Notes: generated by a model from the sequence alone, not told the origin. A stretch of 64,000 bases of DNA from UBA10365 sp041441915 (GCA_041441915.1 JASDRS010000019.1:1-64000); one strand, 5' to 3'; shown: positions 24,945 through 33,838, numbered from the stretch's first letter. Made by a program: numbers and translations.

Positions 24945-25047
24945 AAACGTTCCTATTCATAACTAAAACACGGTCATAGACCCCGATTAACTCGTTTGAC
25001 GAAGTCACGCCAGTGGAGTCATTTGCCTTAACAAAAAAGAGGCAACA
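24945..25047. promoter_or_regulatory. Divergent control region between lysR and the dmdA-like gene
   Basis: A 103-base interval between divergent starts. It should hold the LysR binding site and both promoters. AT-rich T-N11-A-like half-sites are visible (for example near 24955-24975), but none is distinctive. The dmdA-like ATG is preceded by AAAAAGAGGC, a strong ribosome site. Confidence 0.5.
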
Positions 25048-26187
25048 ATGTTAGATATTTCACCACCCCCGATCACGCGCAACTCATTTAATGTATTTCC
25101 GACCGCACGCCTTCGCCCCTCGCCATTTTACGAGATTGCAGTGGCAGAAGGTATGGTTTCAGCAAGTGTTTATAATCGTATGATCATGCCCACAGGTTAC
25201 GGAGACCCAATGGCTGAATATTGGCGTTTGATCAATGGAGTGTCGCAATGGGATGTGGGCGTTGAGCGCCAAGTACAGATAGAAGGGCCAGATGCAGCGT
25301 ATTTAGTTCAAATGTTAACCGTACGCGATATATCAAACTGTGCCGTGGGCCAAGGAAAATATGTGCCTCTGTGCACCCATCAGGGCACGTTAGTTAATGA
25401 TCCGATCTTGCTAAAACTGTCGGACACCAAATATTGGCTCTCCATTGCCGATAGTGATGTTTGCATGTGGGCTAAGGCTATAGCGTCGGAAAGAAATCTA
25501 AAGGTTGAAGTCAGCGAGCCCGATGTTTCGCCAATGGCGCTTCAGGGGCCTATGGCGGAAGATGTTGTGGCTTCGGTGCTGGGTGATTGGGTTCGCGATT
25601 TAAAATATTTTTGGTTTCAGGAAGCCAAAATTGATGGGATACCCGTTATTGCCCAACGCTCGGGCTTTTCAAAGCAGGGCGGGTTTGAAATTTACTTGCG
25701 CGACGGCAGCCAAGGTACTAAACTTTGGAACATATTTAAAGAAGCTGGTCAACCTTGGGGCATTGGCCCAGGCGCGCCTTCAACTGCAGAGCGCACAGAA
25801 AGCGGCCTCGTTTCCGTGGGCGCTGACACTGACGACAGGACAAACCCATTTGAAGTGCGTTTAGGCAAATATGTTAACCTTGATCTACCTAATACATGCG
25901 TCGGAATAAAAGCATTACGCAATATTCATGCACAAGGCATCAAACGACATCAGCTAGGTTTGGTGCTAGAAGGCGAAATTCCCGCCCCCTTGGGCTTTAG
26001 CCGCGAAAAAGTATGGCTAAACGGTGCATATATCGGCGAAATGAGCAATTGCGTATGGTCACCTCGCATGGAAGCAAATATAGGCTATGCCTTGATTGCA
26101 AATACAGCTAAAATAGGCCAATGTGTCGAAATTGAACGCCAAAATGGGCCGGTCAGAGCGAACTTGGTTGATTTGCCCTTTTTATAG
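25048..26187 (+). CDS. dmdA: Dimethylsulfoniopropionate (DMSP) demethylase-like, GcvT family
   Basis: A 379-aa GcvT-fold protein. DmdA transfers a methyl group from DMSP to tetrahydrofolate, giving 5-methyl-THF and methylmercaptopropionate. The features match DmdA better than glycine-cleavage T protein: YNRMIMPTGYGDPMAEYW, VSQWDVGVERQV, NDPILLKLSDTKYWLSIADSDV, VSPMALQGP, and especially SGFSKQGGFEIYL near residues 204-216, where GcvT has a GYTGEDGFEI-type segment. The N-terminus is a little longer than that of Pelagibacter DmdA. A divergent LysR gene precedes it and an acyl-CoA ligase follows by 28 bases, as expected if the product is CoA-activated. A DmdA-like paralogue acting on another methylated compound is the alternative. 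Confidence 0.78.
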   Translation: MLDISPPPITRNSFNVFPTARLRPSPFYEIAVAEGMVSASVYNRMIMPTGYGDPMAEYWRLINGVSQWDVGVERQVQIEGPDAAYLVQMLTVRDISNCAVGQGKYVPLCTHQGTLVNDPILLKLSDTKYWLSIADSDVCMWAKAIASERNLKVEVSEPDVSPMALQGPMAEDVVASVLGDWVRDLKYFWFQEAKIDGIPVIAQRSGFSKQGGFEIYLRDGSQGTKLWNIFKEAGQPWGIGPGAPSTAERTESGLVSVGADTDDRTNPFEVRLGKYVNLDLPNTCVGIKALRNIHAQGIKRHQLGLVLEGEIPAPLGFSREKVWLNGAYIGEMSNCVWSPRMEANIGYALIANTAKIGQCVEIERQNGPVRANLVDLPFL

Positions 26188-26215
26188 GGCCTAGTTTATA
26201 AGTTCAGGGGCGGGC

Positions 26216-27841
26216 ATGAAGCGTAATTTTGACGAACATCAAAAGAATGCCGCCAATTTTGTTGCCCTGAGCCCAATTTCTTTTTTGAAACGGGCAGAAC
26301 TGGTCTACGCTTATAAACCAGCTCTTAGCACGGGTTATAAAACACGCACATGGGCTGAAACAGGCCAGAGATGCCGCTCCCTTGCTTTGGGGATGCAGGG
26401 CATTGGCTTAGGCTTGGGCGACACCGTGGCCGTGCTTTTACCCAACTCTCCAGCAGTTTTTGAGGCACATTTTGCTGTACCAATGGCAGGGGCCGTTCTC
26501 TCAACCATCAACGTAAGGCTCGAAGCTGAAACATTGGCTTATATCTTTGAGCATTCTGACGCCAAAGTTGTTATAACTGACCAAAGCTTTGCCACGATTT
26601 TGGAAGAAGTCTTCGCTATTACCAAAAAAATTACAGTGATTGCAGTATGCGATGATGAAAAATTCTTACCTGATTTTGCAGATTATAGCTTTGAAAAGCT
26701 GGCTGCCGGGCCCGCCATGGAAATTTTTCCATTACCTCACGATGAGTGGCAAGCCCTAGCGCTTAATTATACATCCGGAACTTCGGGTCAACCCAAGGGA
26801 GTTATTTACCATCACCGAGGTGCCTACCTTATGGCTATGGCCACGATAGCGGCTTGGTCATTACCGCAAAACCCCACCTATCTGTCTGTGGTTCCGATGT
26901 TTCATTGTAACAGTTGGAACCACCCGTGGGCAATGGCTGTAATTGGTGGTCACATGATATTTACTCCTAATTTTGCGCCTGAAACCCTTCTGGGATTGAT
27001 AGAAACTAAGGGAGTCACCCATTTTGGAGCTGCACCGATTGTGTTGCAAATGATTGTAGATTCTGATTCAGCCAAGACCCGCCATTTCTCCCCGCCCATA
27101 CAGGTGATGACTGCAGGCGCGCCACCGCCCCCTTCGGTCCTAGAACGCGCCAGGGCCTTGGGGTTCAACGTAATGCAGGTTTATGGGCTGACAGAAACTT
27201 ATGGGCATATTTCGCAATGCTTATGGAATGATACTTGGGCAGACCTACCCCCCGACCAACTTGGGAAAAAACAAGCGATGCAAGGCGTACCCTTCCCAAT
27301 GGTTGAAGATATTCGACTGATCGACCGTCAAACCAAAGTCACTGCACCAAAAGACGGAGAAACCATTGCAGAAATAGCCATCCGTTCAAACACCATGATG
27401 AAGGGCTATTATAAAGACATCAAAGCCACTGCAGAGGCATTTGAAGATGGTTGGTTCTGGTCGGGGGATGCAGCGATACAACATCCTGACGGTTACATTC
27501 AGATCAAAGATCGTCTAAAAGATGTGATTATATCGGGGGGTGAGAACATCTCGTCGGTTGAGGTTGAGGCCGTTTTGCACCGCCACCCAGCGGTGGCTTT
27601 AGCATCGGTTGTGGCGCGCCATGATGAAAAATGGGGCGAAGTGCCCTGCGCCTTTGTTGAGTTACGCCAAGGCTTTGAAGTGACTGAGTCTGAATTGATA
27701 AGTTTTTGTCGCCAGCATCTGGCCGGCTTTAAAACGCCAAAATCGGTGCTATTTGAAACCATTCAAAAAACTGCAACGGGTAAGATTAAAAAGTTCCAAC
27801 TTCGAGAAAGAGCTAAAGAAATTTTTACACTCAAAAGTTGA
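26216..27841 (+). CDS. Acyl-CoA synthetase, candidate methylmercaptopropionate-CoA ligase
   Basis: AMP-forming ligase of the ANL superfamily, 541 aa. P-loop LNYTSGTSGQPKGV at about 184-197, A5-type motif QVYGLTETYG, WSGDAAIQHPDGYIQIKDRLKD near the hinge, and the C-terminal catalytic Lys in KTATGKIKKFQLR. It starts 28 bases after the DmdA-like gene with a good ribosome site (AGGGGCGGG), so it is in the same operon. Activation of methylmercaptopropionate, DmdB's job, is the natural inference. The sequence itself looks like the broad short/medium-chain acyl-CoA ligase group, so other short acids such as acrylate, 3-hydroxypropionate or methylbutyrate cannot be excluded. Confidence 0.85.
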   Translation: MKRNFDEHQKNAANFVALSPISFLKRAELVYAYKPALSTGYKTRTWAETGQRCRSLALGMQGIGLGLGDTVAVLLPNSPAVFEAHFAVPMAGAVLSTINVRLEAETLAYIFEHSDAKVVITDQSFATILEEVFAITKKITVIAVCDDEKFLPDFADYSFEKLAAGPAMEIFPLPHDEWQALALNYTSGTSGQPKGVIYHHRGAYLMAMATIAAWSLPQNPTYLSVVPMFHCNSWNHPWAMAVIGGHMIFTPNFAPETLLGLIETKGVTHFGAAPIVLQMIVDSDSAKTRHFSPPIQVMTAGAPPPPSVLERARALGFNVMQVYGLTETYGHISQCLWNDTWADLPPDQLGKKQAMQGVPFPMVEDIRLIDRQTKVTAPKDGETIAEIAIRSNTMMKGYYKDIKATAEAFEDGWFWSGDAAIQHPDGYIQIKDRLKDVIISGGENISSVEVEAVLHRHPAVALASVVARHDEKWGEVPCAFVELRQGFEVTESELISFCRQHLAGFKTPKSVLFETIQKTATGKIKKFQLRERAKEIFTLKS

Positions 27842-28319
27842 TAAGGTGAGTTTTGTTGTTTTTCTAACTATGATTAGTAAATATTTTATTTATTATAATC
27901 TCAGAGGCTAATGTAAAAAAATTAGCCCCCCTCCGAACATGCCTCTCGCCTTGTGGCAGCGCTACATATGCCTTGGCAAAAAAGGCGTTTTCACTAACTT
28001 AGGCGAAAGCATGTCGCCCCCCTATCAGTTGGGTGATTTCTGGTTGGAGATGCCTATCAATTTTAGCGTTTTAAGGCTGCCTATTTGGTAAAATACTCTA
28101 TACGATTGATTTTTTTATTTAGAATTTTGACCCTCTGATCAAATTTTACTAAATTTAACATCACAAGCCTACTTAGAAAAATACCTTCCAAAAAGCCTCA
28201 GTACTAGTTTTTCCAATGTCTCTTTTATGTAATTGGCGAAAGCAGTCTATAACTTGACGCTAATAGCCCTTGCAGATCAATTGAATCGCCTTAAAACAGA
28301 CCTAAAACATGAGGTCGCC
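27842..28319. other. Gene-free stretch before the ASKHA protein gene
   Basis: About 480 bases without a convincing frame. A hairpin GGCTAAT (27906-27912) with ATTAGCC (27921-27927) lies 65 bases past the acyl-CoA ligase stop but lacks a U-tract. Short GC-richer segments (28000-28060) may be decayed DNA or a leader. No cobalamin-riboswitch signature (B12 box) was recognised, although the next gene would be a logical target. Confidence 0.45.
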
Positions 28320-30347
28320 ATGAACGAAGAAGCTTTGGTCATATTTACCCCATCGGGCAAGCGGGGACATTTTTCTTTAGGCACACCAATATTGACCGCA
28401 GCGCGGCAATTAGGTGTTGATTTGGATTCAGTCTGCGGTGGGCGTGGCATTTGTTCTAAATGCCAGGTGCAGCCAGGCGTGGGTTCCTTCCCCAAACATG
28501 GTTTGAACGTAAGCGCTGATGCCCTAAGCCCTTGGAGCACTGTGGAAGAGCGCTATAAATCGATACGCGGTTTAATTGACGGGCGCAGGCTCGGCTGTCA
28601 GGCCAAGGTTATGGGCGATGTTGTTATTGATGTGCCGCCAGAAAGCCAGGTGCATAAGCAGGTGATCCGTAAATCCGCGACTGTTCGCAACATGGTCATG
28701 GATCCAGCCACCAAGCTTTATTATGTCGAAGTCACCGAGCCTGATATGCATGAACCTTCAGGTGATTTCGAACGTCTGGCGTTTGCCCTGCGTGAGCAGT
28801 GGAAAATTGAAAGTCTGAAAGCTGACTTGACAATTTTACGACGGTTGCAACTGGTCTTGCGCAAGGGTGCGTGGAAAGTGACCGTGGCGATCTATCAAAG
28901 TCACGACCGAGCAGACCCCCGCATTCTCGATCTTTGGCCGGGCTATTATGAGGGTGATATTTATGGACTGGCTATTGACCTCGGCTCAACCACAATTGCC
29001 GCGCATCTGTGTGATCTGCGCGACGGTACGGTCTTGGCCTCCAGCGGGCTGATGAATCCCCAAATTCGCTTTGGCGAAGATTTGATGAGCCGCGTGTCCT
29101 ATGCCATGATGAACCCTGGCGGCGATGTCGAAATGACTAAAGCCGTGCGCAACGCGCTTAACTATCTGGCAGACGTGATCGCGACCGAAGGCGGCATTGA
29201 TGCCACATCAATTTATGAGCTGGTGTTCGTTTGTAACCCTGTAATGCACCATCTGCTGTTGGGCATTGATCCAGTTGAACTCGGCCAAGCGCCCTTCGCG
29301 TTGGCCACATCAGAATCTATACACCTCACCGCGCACGATCTTGAGATTTCATCGGTTAACAATGCAGCGCAAGTCTATATTCTCCCATGTATCGCGGGTC
29401 ATGTTGGGGCCGATTGTGCTGCCGTTGCTCTTTCAGAAGAACCAAATAAATCTAAAGATTTGGTTCTTATTGTTGACGTGGGAACCAATGCGGAAATTCT
29501 TTTGGGCAACAAAAATAGGGTTTTGGCTTGTTCATCACCCACAGGCCCCGCTTTCGAAGGGGCGCAGATATCAGCGGGGCAACGCGCAGCACCGGGTGCC
29601 ATTGAGCGAGTTGAAATTAACCCTATCACTAAAGAGCCACGGTTTAGCGTGATAGGTCATGACGTTTGGTCGGATGATCCAACTTTTGCCCAAGTGACCA
29701 AAGACACGGGCATCACTGGTATTTGCGGGTCCGGCATTATCGAAGCGGTAGCAGAACTACGCATGAGCGGTTTGGTGGACGCTGGCGGCCTTATGGGGTC
29801 GGCCGAACAAACAGGAACTTTGCGCATGATCCCGCAAGGCCGCACTCACTCCTATCTGCTGCATGATGGCACCATCAATGATGGCCCCATCATCATGGTC
29901 ACGCAAGGCGATATTCGCGCCATTCAGTTAGCCAAATCCGCGCTTTATGCTGGTGCACGGCTTTTAATGGATGAGATGGGAGTTGATAAGGTTGACCGTG
30001 TTGTGCTCGCTGGTGCATTTGGCGCGCATATTTCGCCAAAACATGCGATGGTTTTAGGGATGATTCCTGATGTGCGGCTAGATCAAGTTTTTTCTGCTGG
30101 TAACGCCGCAGGCACGGGCGCACGGATTGCGCTTTGTTCAAAAGCAGCGCGCAGTGAAATTGAAACCATGGTAAGTAAAATTCATAAAGTGGAAACTGCT
30201 ATTGAGCCCCGCTTTCAAGAGCATTTTGTCAATGCCAATGCTATTCCACATTTCACCGACCTCTTCACCCAGCTGCGCACCATAGCGCCCTTGCCCAACG
30301 TAAGCTTCAACATTCAAAGCGGCGTTGGGCGCCGACGGAAGCGTTAG
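28320..30347 (+). CDS. RamA/RACo-like corrinoid reactivation protein ([2Fe-2S] ferredoxin + ASKHA/DUF4445)
   Basis: A 675-aa protein that likely uses ATP and a [2Fe-2S] centre to reduce Co(II) corrinoids that have fallen out of the methyl-transfer cycle. An N-terminal ferredoxin domain has the cluster ligands in DSVCGGRGICSKCQ (about 38-49) plus the Cys of RRLGCQA. A middle domain follows, then the DUF4445 actin-like part: YGLAIDLGSTTIAAHLCDL near 215, LIVDVGTNAEILLG, GPAFEGAQISAG, TGICGSGIIEAVAEL and AGAFGAHISPKHAMVLG. The ATG at 28320, with GAGG five bases upstream, is preferred over the TTG at 28233. It stands alone but is one gene away from the folate/corrinoid operon on the same strand. 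Confidence 0.88.
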   Translation: MNEEALVIFTPSGKRGHFSLGTPILTAARQLGVDLDSVCGGRGICSKCQVQPGVGSFPKHGLNVSADALSPWSTVEERYKSIRGLIDGRRLGCQAKVMGDVVIDVPPESQVHKQVIRKSATVRNMVMDPATKLYYVEVTEPDMHEPSGDFERLAFALREQWKIESLKADLTILRRLQLVLRKGAWKVTVAIYQSHDRADPRILDLWPGYYEGDIYGLAIDLGSTTIAAHLCDLRDGTVLASSGLMNPQIRFGEDLMSRVSYAMMNPGGDVEMTKAVRNALNYLADVIATEGGIDATSIYELVFVCNPVMHHLLLGIDPVELGQAPFALATSESIHLTAHDLEISSVNNAAQVYILPCIAGHVGADCAAVALSEEPNKSKDLVLIVDVGTNAEILLGNKNRVLACSSPTGPAFEGAQISAGQRAAPGAIERVEINPITKEPRFSVIGHDVWSDDPTFAQVTKDTGITGICGSGIIEAVAELRMSGLVDAGGLMGSAEQTGTLRMIPQGRTHSYLLHDGTINDGPIIMVTQGDIRAIQLAKSALYAGARLLMDEMGVDKVDRVVLAGAFGAHISPKHAMVLGMIPDVRLDQVFSAGNAAGTGARIALCSKAARSEIETMVSKIHKVETAIEPRFQEHFVNANAIPHFTDLFTQLRTIAPLPNVSFNIQSGVGRRRKR

Positions 30348-30781
30348 GTAAGCGCGGTTAAGCAGCTGAAATACCTTGACCTAGGCGCGGCGGACAATAG
30401 AGACAAGCGCAGGTCGGGCAGAGCTCAACGGTAAAACAGCAGGTTCCGAAGCTGAAGACGAGGGTTAGTTTTTTTCCGGGTCCAAATAATTATTAAAATT
30501 ATGGATTTTAAAAATTTTAACTTTAAGAGCTAAATATCTAACGGATACAGAACTTTATTATGGCATGATACATAACAATCCCTGCACAGCAGAACATAAG
30601 TCTCCCGCATAAGTTTTCTATATTATGATACTCAGATCAAAAATTTTAAAAAGTTATTATAGTTCTCTACCCCTCGGCTCAAATCATCAGAAATAATACG
30701 TTAGTTCTCTAAAATGTTGACAAACGAAATGGTTGCACTCGATAGTCTATGGTATAGCTTAAATAGTCAGGAGCATTTCTT
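30348..30781. other. Gene-free stretch with a decayed tRNA-like segment
   Basis: No coding signature over 434 bases. The left part holds a tRNA-like relic (listed separately). The right part is AT-rich and ends with a plausible promoter/ribosome site (GTCAGGAGCATTTCTT) for the CBS-domain gene. Confidence 0.5.
30411..30483 (+). pseudogene. Degenerate tRNA-like relic
   Basis: The segment reads like a bacterial tRNA up to the anticodon arm: a D-arm-like GAGCTCAACGGTAAAAC, then an anticodon-arm-like GCAGGTTCCGAAGCTG, and GACGAGGG as the 5' half of a T-stem. The T-loop is then replaced by a run of T and the 3' half of the T-stem is missing. The acceptor halves do not pair. It is probably a broken tRNA copy; chance similarity is possible. 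Confidence 0.35.
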
Positions 30782-31204
30782 ATGACCCCATTCATTGCTA
30801 GAATAGTAGAACAAGGCTGCCCCACAACCTATATCGACACTAAGTTTTTTGATATTACAACAGCCCTAAGTAAAGCGCACAGCGGTACCATTATAGTAGT
30901 AGACAAAAATAAAAAGGTTTTAGGTATATTATCGGAAAGAGATATCGTTCGCTATCTTTCCAAACGAAAAGCTGTCGCTGAATGCACGGCCAAAGACCTA
31001 ATGACTGCAAATGTAATCTCAGCCGATCAACATGTAACATCTGCGGGATTGATGGAATTAATGGTACGCAATAATATTCGCCATGTACCAATCATTGACG
31101 GAGACAAGCTGTTAGGTTTAGTTTCGATAACAGATGTAATCAAAAGGCTGTTGGAAAAACAGCAAATCGAAACTGAGTTAATGAAAGAATTTATTAATTC
31201 CTAA
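30782..31204 (+). CDS. Tandem CBS-domain protein
   Basis: A 140-aa stand-alone CBS pair. The first CBS domain covers about residues 8-65 (GTIIVVDKNKKVLGILSERDIV), the second about 75-135 (RHVPIIDGDKLLGLVSITDVIKRL). Such proteins bind adenine nucleotides and modulate partners; none is attached or adjacent here. The spacing of a good ribosome site (AGGAG) and an isolated position suggest its own promoter. Similar two-CBS proteins are common in Rhodobacterales without a known partner. Confidence 0.85.
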   Translation: MTPFIARIVEQGCPTTYIDTKFFDITTALSKAHSGTIIVVDKNKKVLGILSERDIVRYLSKRKAVAECTAKDLMTANVISADQHVTSAGLMELMVRNNIRHVPIIDGDKLLGLVSITDVIKRLLEKQQIETELMKEFINS

Positions 31205-31847
31205 AAATTAAAAACTACCTAATAAAGTCATCGGCTAAAACCCAGAAAATTAGTCTGCAGAACAACTGTTGCACGATTAAAAAATCCCCTTAAAACTGTT
31301 AAAAACTGATCATAAATCAAAATTGTTATATGATAAATAAGGGTCAGCAATACACGCTTAGCCACAATGCTTAGGGCTGTTTTTGATTGAATTTTCTGGC
31401 GCTTTTCGTCCAATTCAAACCAGTAAGTTAGCCAATTATTTTAATCTGATTATCTGTCACATGATTGAATAATAAAAAATATTATACGTCAAACCTTACC
31501 CCAAAAGGCTCAAGGCGATAGACCCTGCACAGTCGGTTTTTTACCGCGAGCTAGGAACTCGTAATTTTTTATCCCTGCGGTGCTAGCTGATCCAATCATC
31601 TCCATCAATGTAGCAATAAAGTTTTTCTATGCGTATGGGTCAAAATAACTAACGTAAAGGCGCTACCCTTTTTAGAATTGGACCCCATAATTTCTACAGA
31701 CCTCCACATCGTAGAATTAAGTGGTTTAAGCAGCAGTGCCATATTTAAAGATGAAAAAAGCATGACTTGGATTGAATGGCTCTTGAATTTACCCACGCTT
31801 TGCCGCCACTAAGAAGCATGAAAGAAATAACAGAAAAGAGGTCGAAG
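31205..31847. other. Long gene-poor stretch
   Basis: About 640 bases. Two minus-strand open frames of about 60 codons (31228-31413 and 31605-31796) lack ribosome sites and recognisable families. The second ends in a GSNSKKGSAFTLVI-like string faintly reminiscent of a histidine-kinase tail, which could be a relic. Nothing else can be supported. Confidence 0.4.
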
Positions 31848-32201
31848 ATGTCAAAAGAAATTACCCGTATAGGCGTGGGTTCACGCATGTCAGAGGCCGT
31901 GATCTTTAACGGCGTGGCTTATCTTGCTGGGCAAGTTGGCAAGCCAAAAGGTTCGGTAACTGAACAAACCCAAGACTGCTTGGATGAAGTTGACCGCATT
32001 TTGGCCGCTGCAGGATCAGCCAAAAATCGTATTCTTTCAGCCCAAATTTGGATGTCCGATATGTCAAATTTTTCCGAAATGAATTTGGTTTGGGATCAGT
32101 GGGTGCCACAGGGGCATGCGCCTGCACGCGCTACGGGGGAAGCTAAATTGGCAACTGCTGATCATTTGGTTGAAGTAATTGTCACTGCAGCCATAGGCTA
32201 A
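31848..32201 (+). CDS. RidA family protein (YjgF/YER057c/UK114)
   Basis: A 117-aa enamine/imine deaminase-fold protein. Seen: FNGVAYLAGQVG, TQDCLDEVDRILAAAGSAKNRILSAQIWM, the PARATGEAKLA segment with the conserved Arg that binds the substrate carboxylate in active members, and VEVIVTAA. It belongs to the wider Rid family rather than the classic RidA subgroup (spacing after Arg differs), so hydrolysis of 2-aminoacrylate is plausible but not certain. The ATG at 31848 has GAGG six bases upstream and gives the family N-terminus. It is convergent with pgi. Confidence 0.87.
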   Translation: MSKEITRIGVGSRMSEAVIFNGVAYLAGQVGKPKGSVTEQTQDCLDEVDRILAAAGSAKNRILSAQIWMSDMSNFSEMNLVWDQWVPQGHAPARATGEAKLATADHLVEVIVTAAIG

Positions 32202-32221
32202 GCCCAGTAGGGCAGACGAGC

Positions 32222-33838
32222 CTAACTTGCAAAATCTGAAAGTAAAAACTTTACTAGAGCTTGGGTAGATGGGTCTTTTGACTGCATTTTTTTAGTACCT
32301 TCCAATATTGGCAGCATGGCGATGGCTAGCTCCTTGCCAAGCTCCACCCCCCATTGATCAAAAGAATTGATCCCCAAAATTATCCCTTCAACAAAGACGC
32401 GATGTTCATAAAGTGCCACAATTTGACCCAACACATAGGGGGTCAATTTATCATAGACCAAGGTTGTAGAAGGGCGGTTTCCTTTAAGCACGCGGTGGCG
32501 CGCTTGACGCTCGGCTTCTGCCCCCGAAAGGCCACGTGAGTACATCATGCCTAGGGCAATGTCAAAACTTCGCCCTTTCATCAAAGCCTCAGATTGCGCC
32601 AAGCAATTTGATACCAGCAGTAAATGCTGATGCGCGAGGTCAGGCTCATGCCCCTCGCGCCCAACTAAAAATTCACAAGGGATGATCCTCGTGCCTTGGT
32701 GGATTGACTGATAAAAAGCATGTTGTCCGTTGGTACCCACTTCACCCCATATCACAGGGCCAGAATGATAGGGTAGATCTTGGCCATCCATTTTAACGCC
32801 TTTGCCGTTGCTTTCCATTTCTAACTGCTGCAAATAAGCAGGCAGGCGCGAAAGTCGCTGTTCGTAGGGCAGGACGACGCGGGTGGCATAACCGCAAAAT
32901 TGATTATGCCACATGCCAATTAGCGCCAATAAAACAGGCAGGTTATCAGAAAAATCAGCTTTGCAGAAATGTATATCCATTTCGCGCGCACCGGCAAGCA
33001 TATCCTTAAAGGCTTTTGGACCAATGGCTAGCATCACTGAAAGCCCAATAGGGCCACACAAAGAATAGCGACCGCCAACCCAATCTTCAAAACCAAAAAC
33101 TCGCGAAGCATCAATGCCAAAGGCCAAGGTCTTTTCCACCGAAGTTGAAAGCGCCGCAAATTGCGCACCCGTGTCAGTGACGTTCTCAGCCATCCAAGCG
33201 CGCGTAGTGGCAGCATTGGTCATGGTTTCAACAGTGATAAAAGTTTTTGAGGCCACAATCACCAAAGTCGTTTCCGGATTGAGCTTCGCCAAAACATCGT
33301 GAATATGGGCGCCATCAACATTTGATACAAAATGGCACCGCGGCCCATCATGATAGGGTGCAAGCGCCAAGCTTGCCATCAATGGCCCCAAGTCAGATCC
33401 CCCGATGCCAATATTCACCACATCGGTAAATGCCCCACCCTGACCACAAATTTTTCCCAAACGCACAGAATTTGCAAATTGCTCCATCCGCATATAGCTG
33501 GCACGTAGGTCAATCGAAATGTCTTTCCCACCTACGATCAAGGGCGTATCAACATTGCGCAAAGCCGTGTGTAAAACAGCGCGCTCTTCGGTTTCATTTA
33601 TGATATCCCCAGCAAACATCGCATCGCGCCTTTCCGCCACTTGAGATGATTTTGCTAATAAAATCAACATATCCAGCGCTTTTGGATCAATATTTGTCTT
33701 AGAATAATCGAACATTAACCCTAAGGTTTGTGTGCTAAAATGTCCTATTCTCTCTTCATTTTCGAACAATTTTAAAATATCACGGCCCTGCACCGACTCG
33801 GCGTATGCTAAAAGATCGCTCCAGATTTTTGTCATCAT
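32222..33838 (-). CDS. pgi: Glucose-6-phosphate isomerase
   Basis: Interconverts glucose-6-phosphate and fructose-6-phosphate. Seen: VNIGIGGSDLGPLM, VASKTFITVETM, FEDWVGGRYSLCGPIGLSV, ESNGKGVKMDG, GEVGTNGQHAFYQSIHQG (catalytic Glu and His) and the C-terminal SFDQWGVELGK. The 538-aa length is normal. It is last in a zwf-pgl-pgi string with four-base ATGA-type overlaps on both junctions. This feeds glucose-6-phosphate to the oxidative pentose phosphate or Entner-Doudoroff route and lets fructose-6-phosphate re-enter it. Confidence 0.97.
   Translation of the reverse strand: MMTKIWSDLLAYAESVQGRDILKLFENEERIGHFSTQTLGLMFDYSKTNIDPKALDMLILLAKSSQVAERRDAMFAGDIINETEERAVLHTALRNVDTPLIVGGKDISIDLRASYMRMEQFANSVRLGKICGQGGAFTDVVNIGIGGSDLGPLMASLALAPYHDGPRCHFVSNVDGAHIHDVLAKLNPETTLVIVASKTFITVETMTNAATTRAWMAENVTDTGAQFAALSTSVEKTLAFGIDASRVFGFEDWVGGRYSLCGPIGLSVMLAIGPKAFKDMLAGAREMDIHFCKADFSDNLPVLLALIGMWHNQFCGYATRVVLPYEQRLSRLPAYLQQLEMESNGKGVKMDGQDLPYHSGPVIWGEVGTNGQHAFYQSIHQGTRIIPCEFLVGREGHEPDLAHQHLLLVSNCLAQSEALMKGRSFDIALGMMYSRGLSGAEAERQARHRVLKGNRPSTTLVYDKLTPYVLGQIVALYEHRVFVEGIILGINSFDQWGVELGKELAIAMLPILEGTKKMQSKDPSTQALVKFLLSDFAS

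Noticed and set aside
27842..28319. A cobalamin or SAM riboswitch upstream of the corrinoid reactivase gene.
   Set aside because: No B12-box-like or SAM-II-like conserved core could be found by eye; a covariance search would be decisive.
23009..30347. A complete methylamine or glycine-betaine methyltransferase system (MttB/MtgB type).
   Set aside because: No MttB-family trimethylamine-type methyltransferase and no corrinoid carrier gene is present in the window.
31228..31413. A 61-codon minus-strand frame in the gap after the CBS-domain gene.
   Set aside because: No ribosome site, strongly AT-driven residue use, no family recognised.
31605..31796. A 63-codon minus-strand frame ending with a histidine-kinase-like GSAFTL string.
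   Set aside because: Similarity is a handful of residues and no H-box or N-box is present; cannot support a kinase call.
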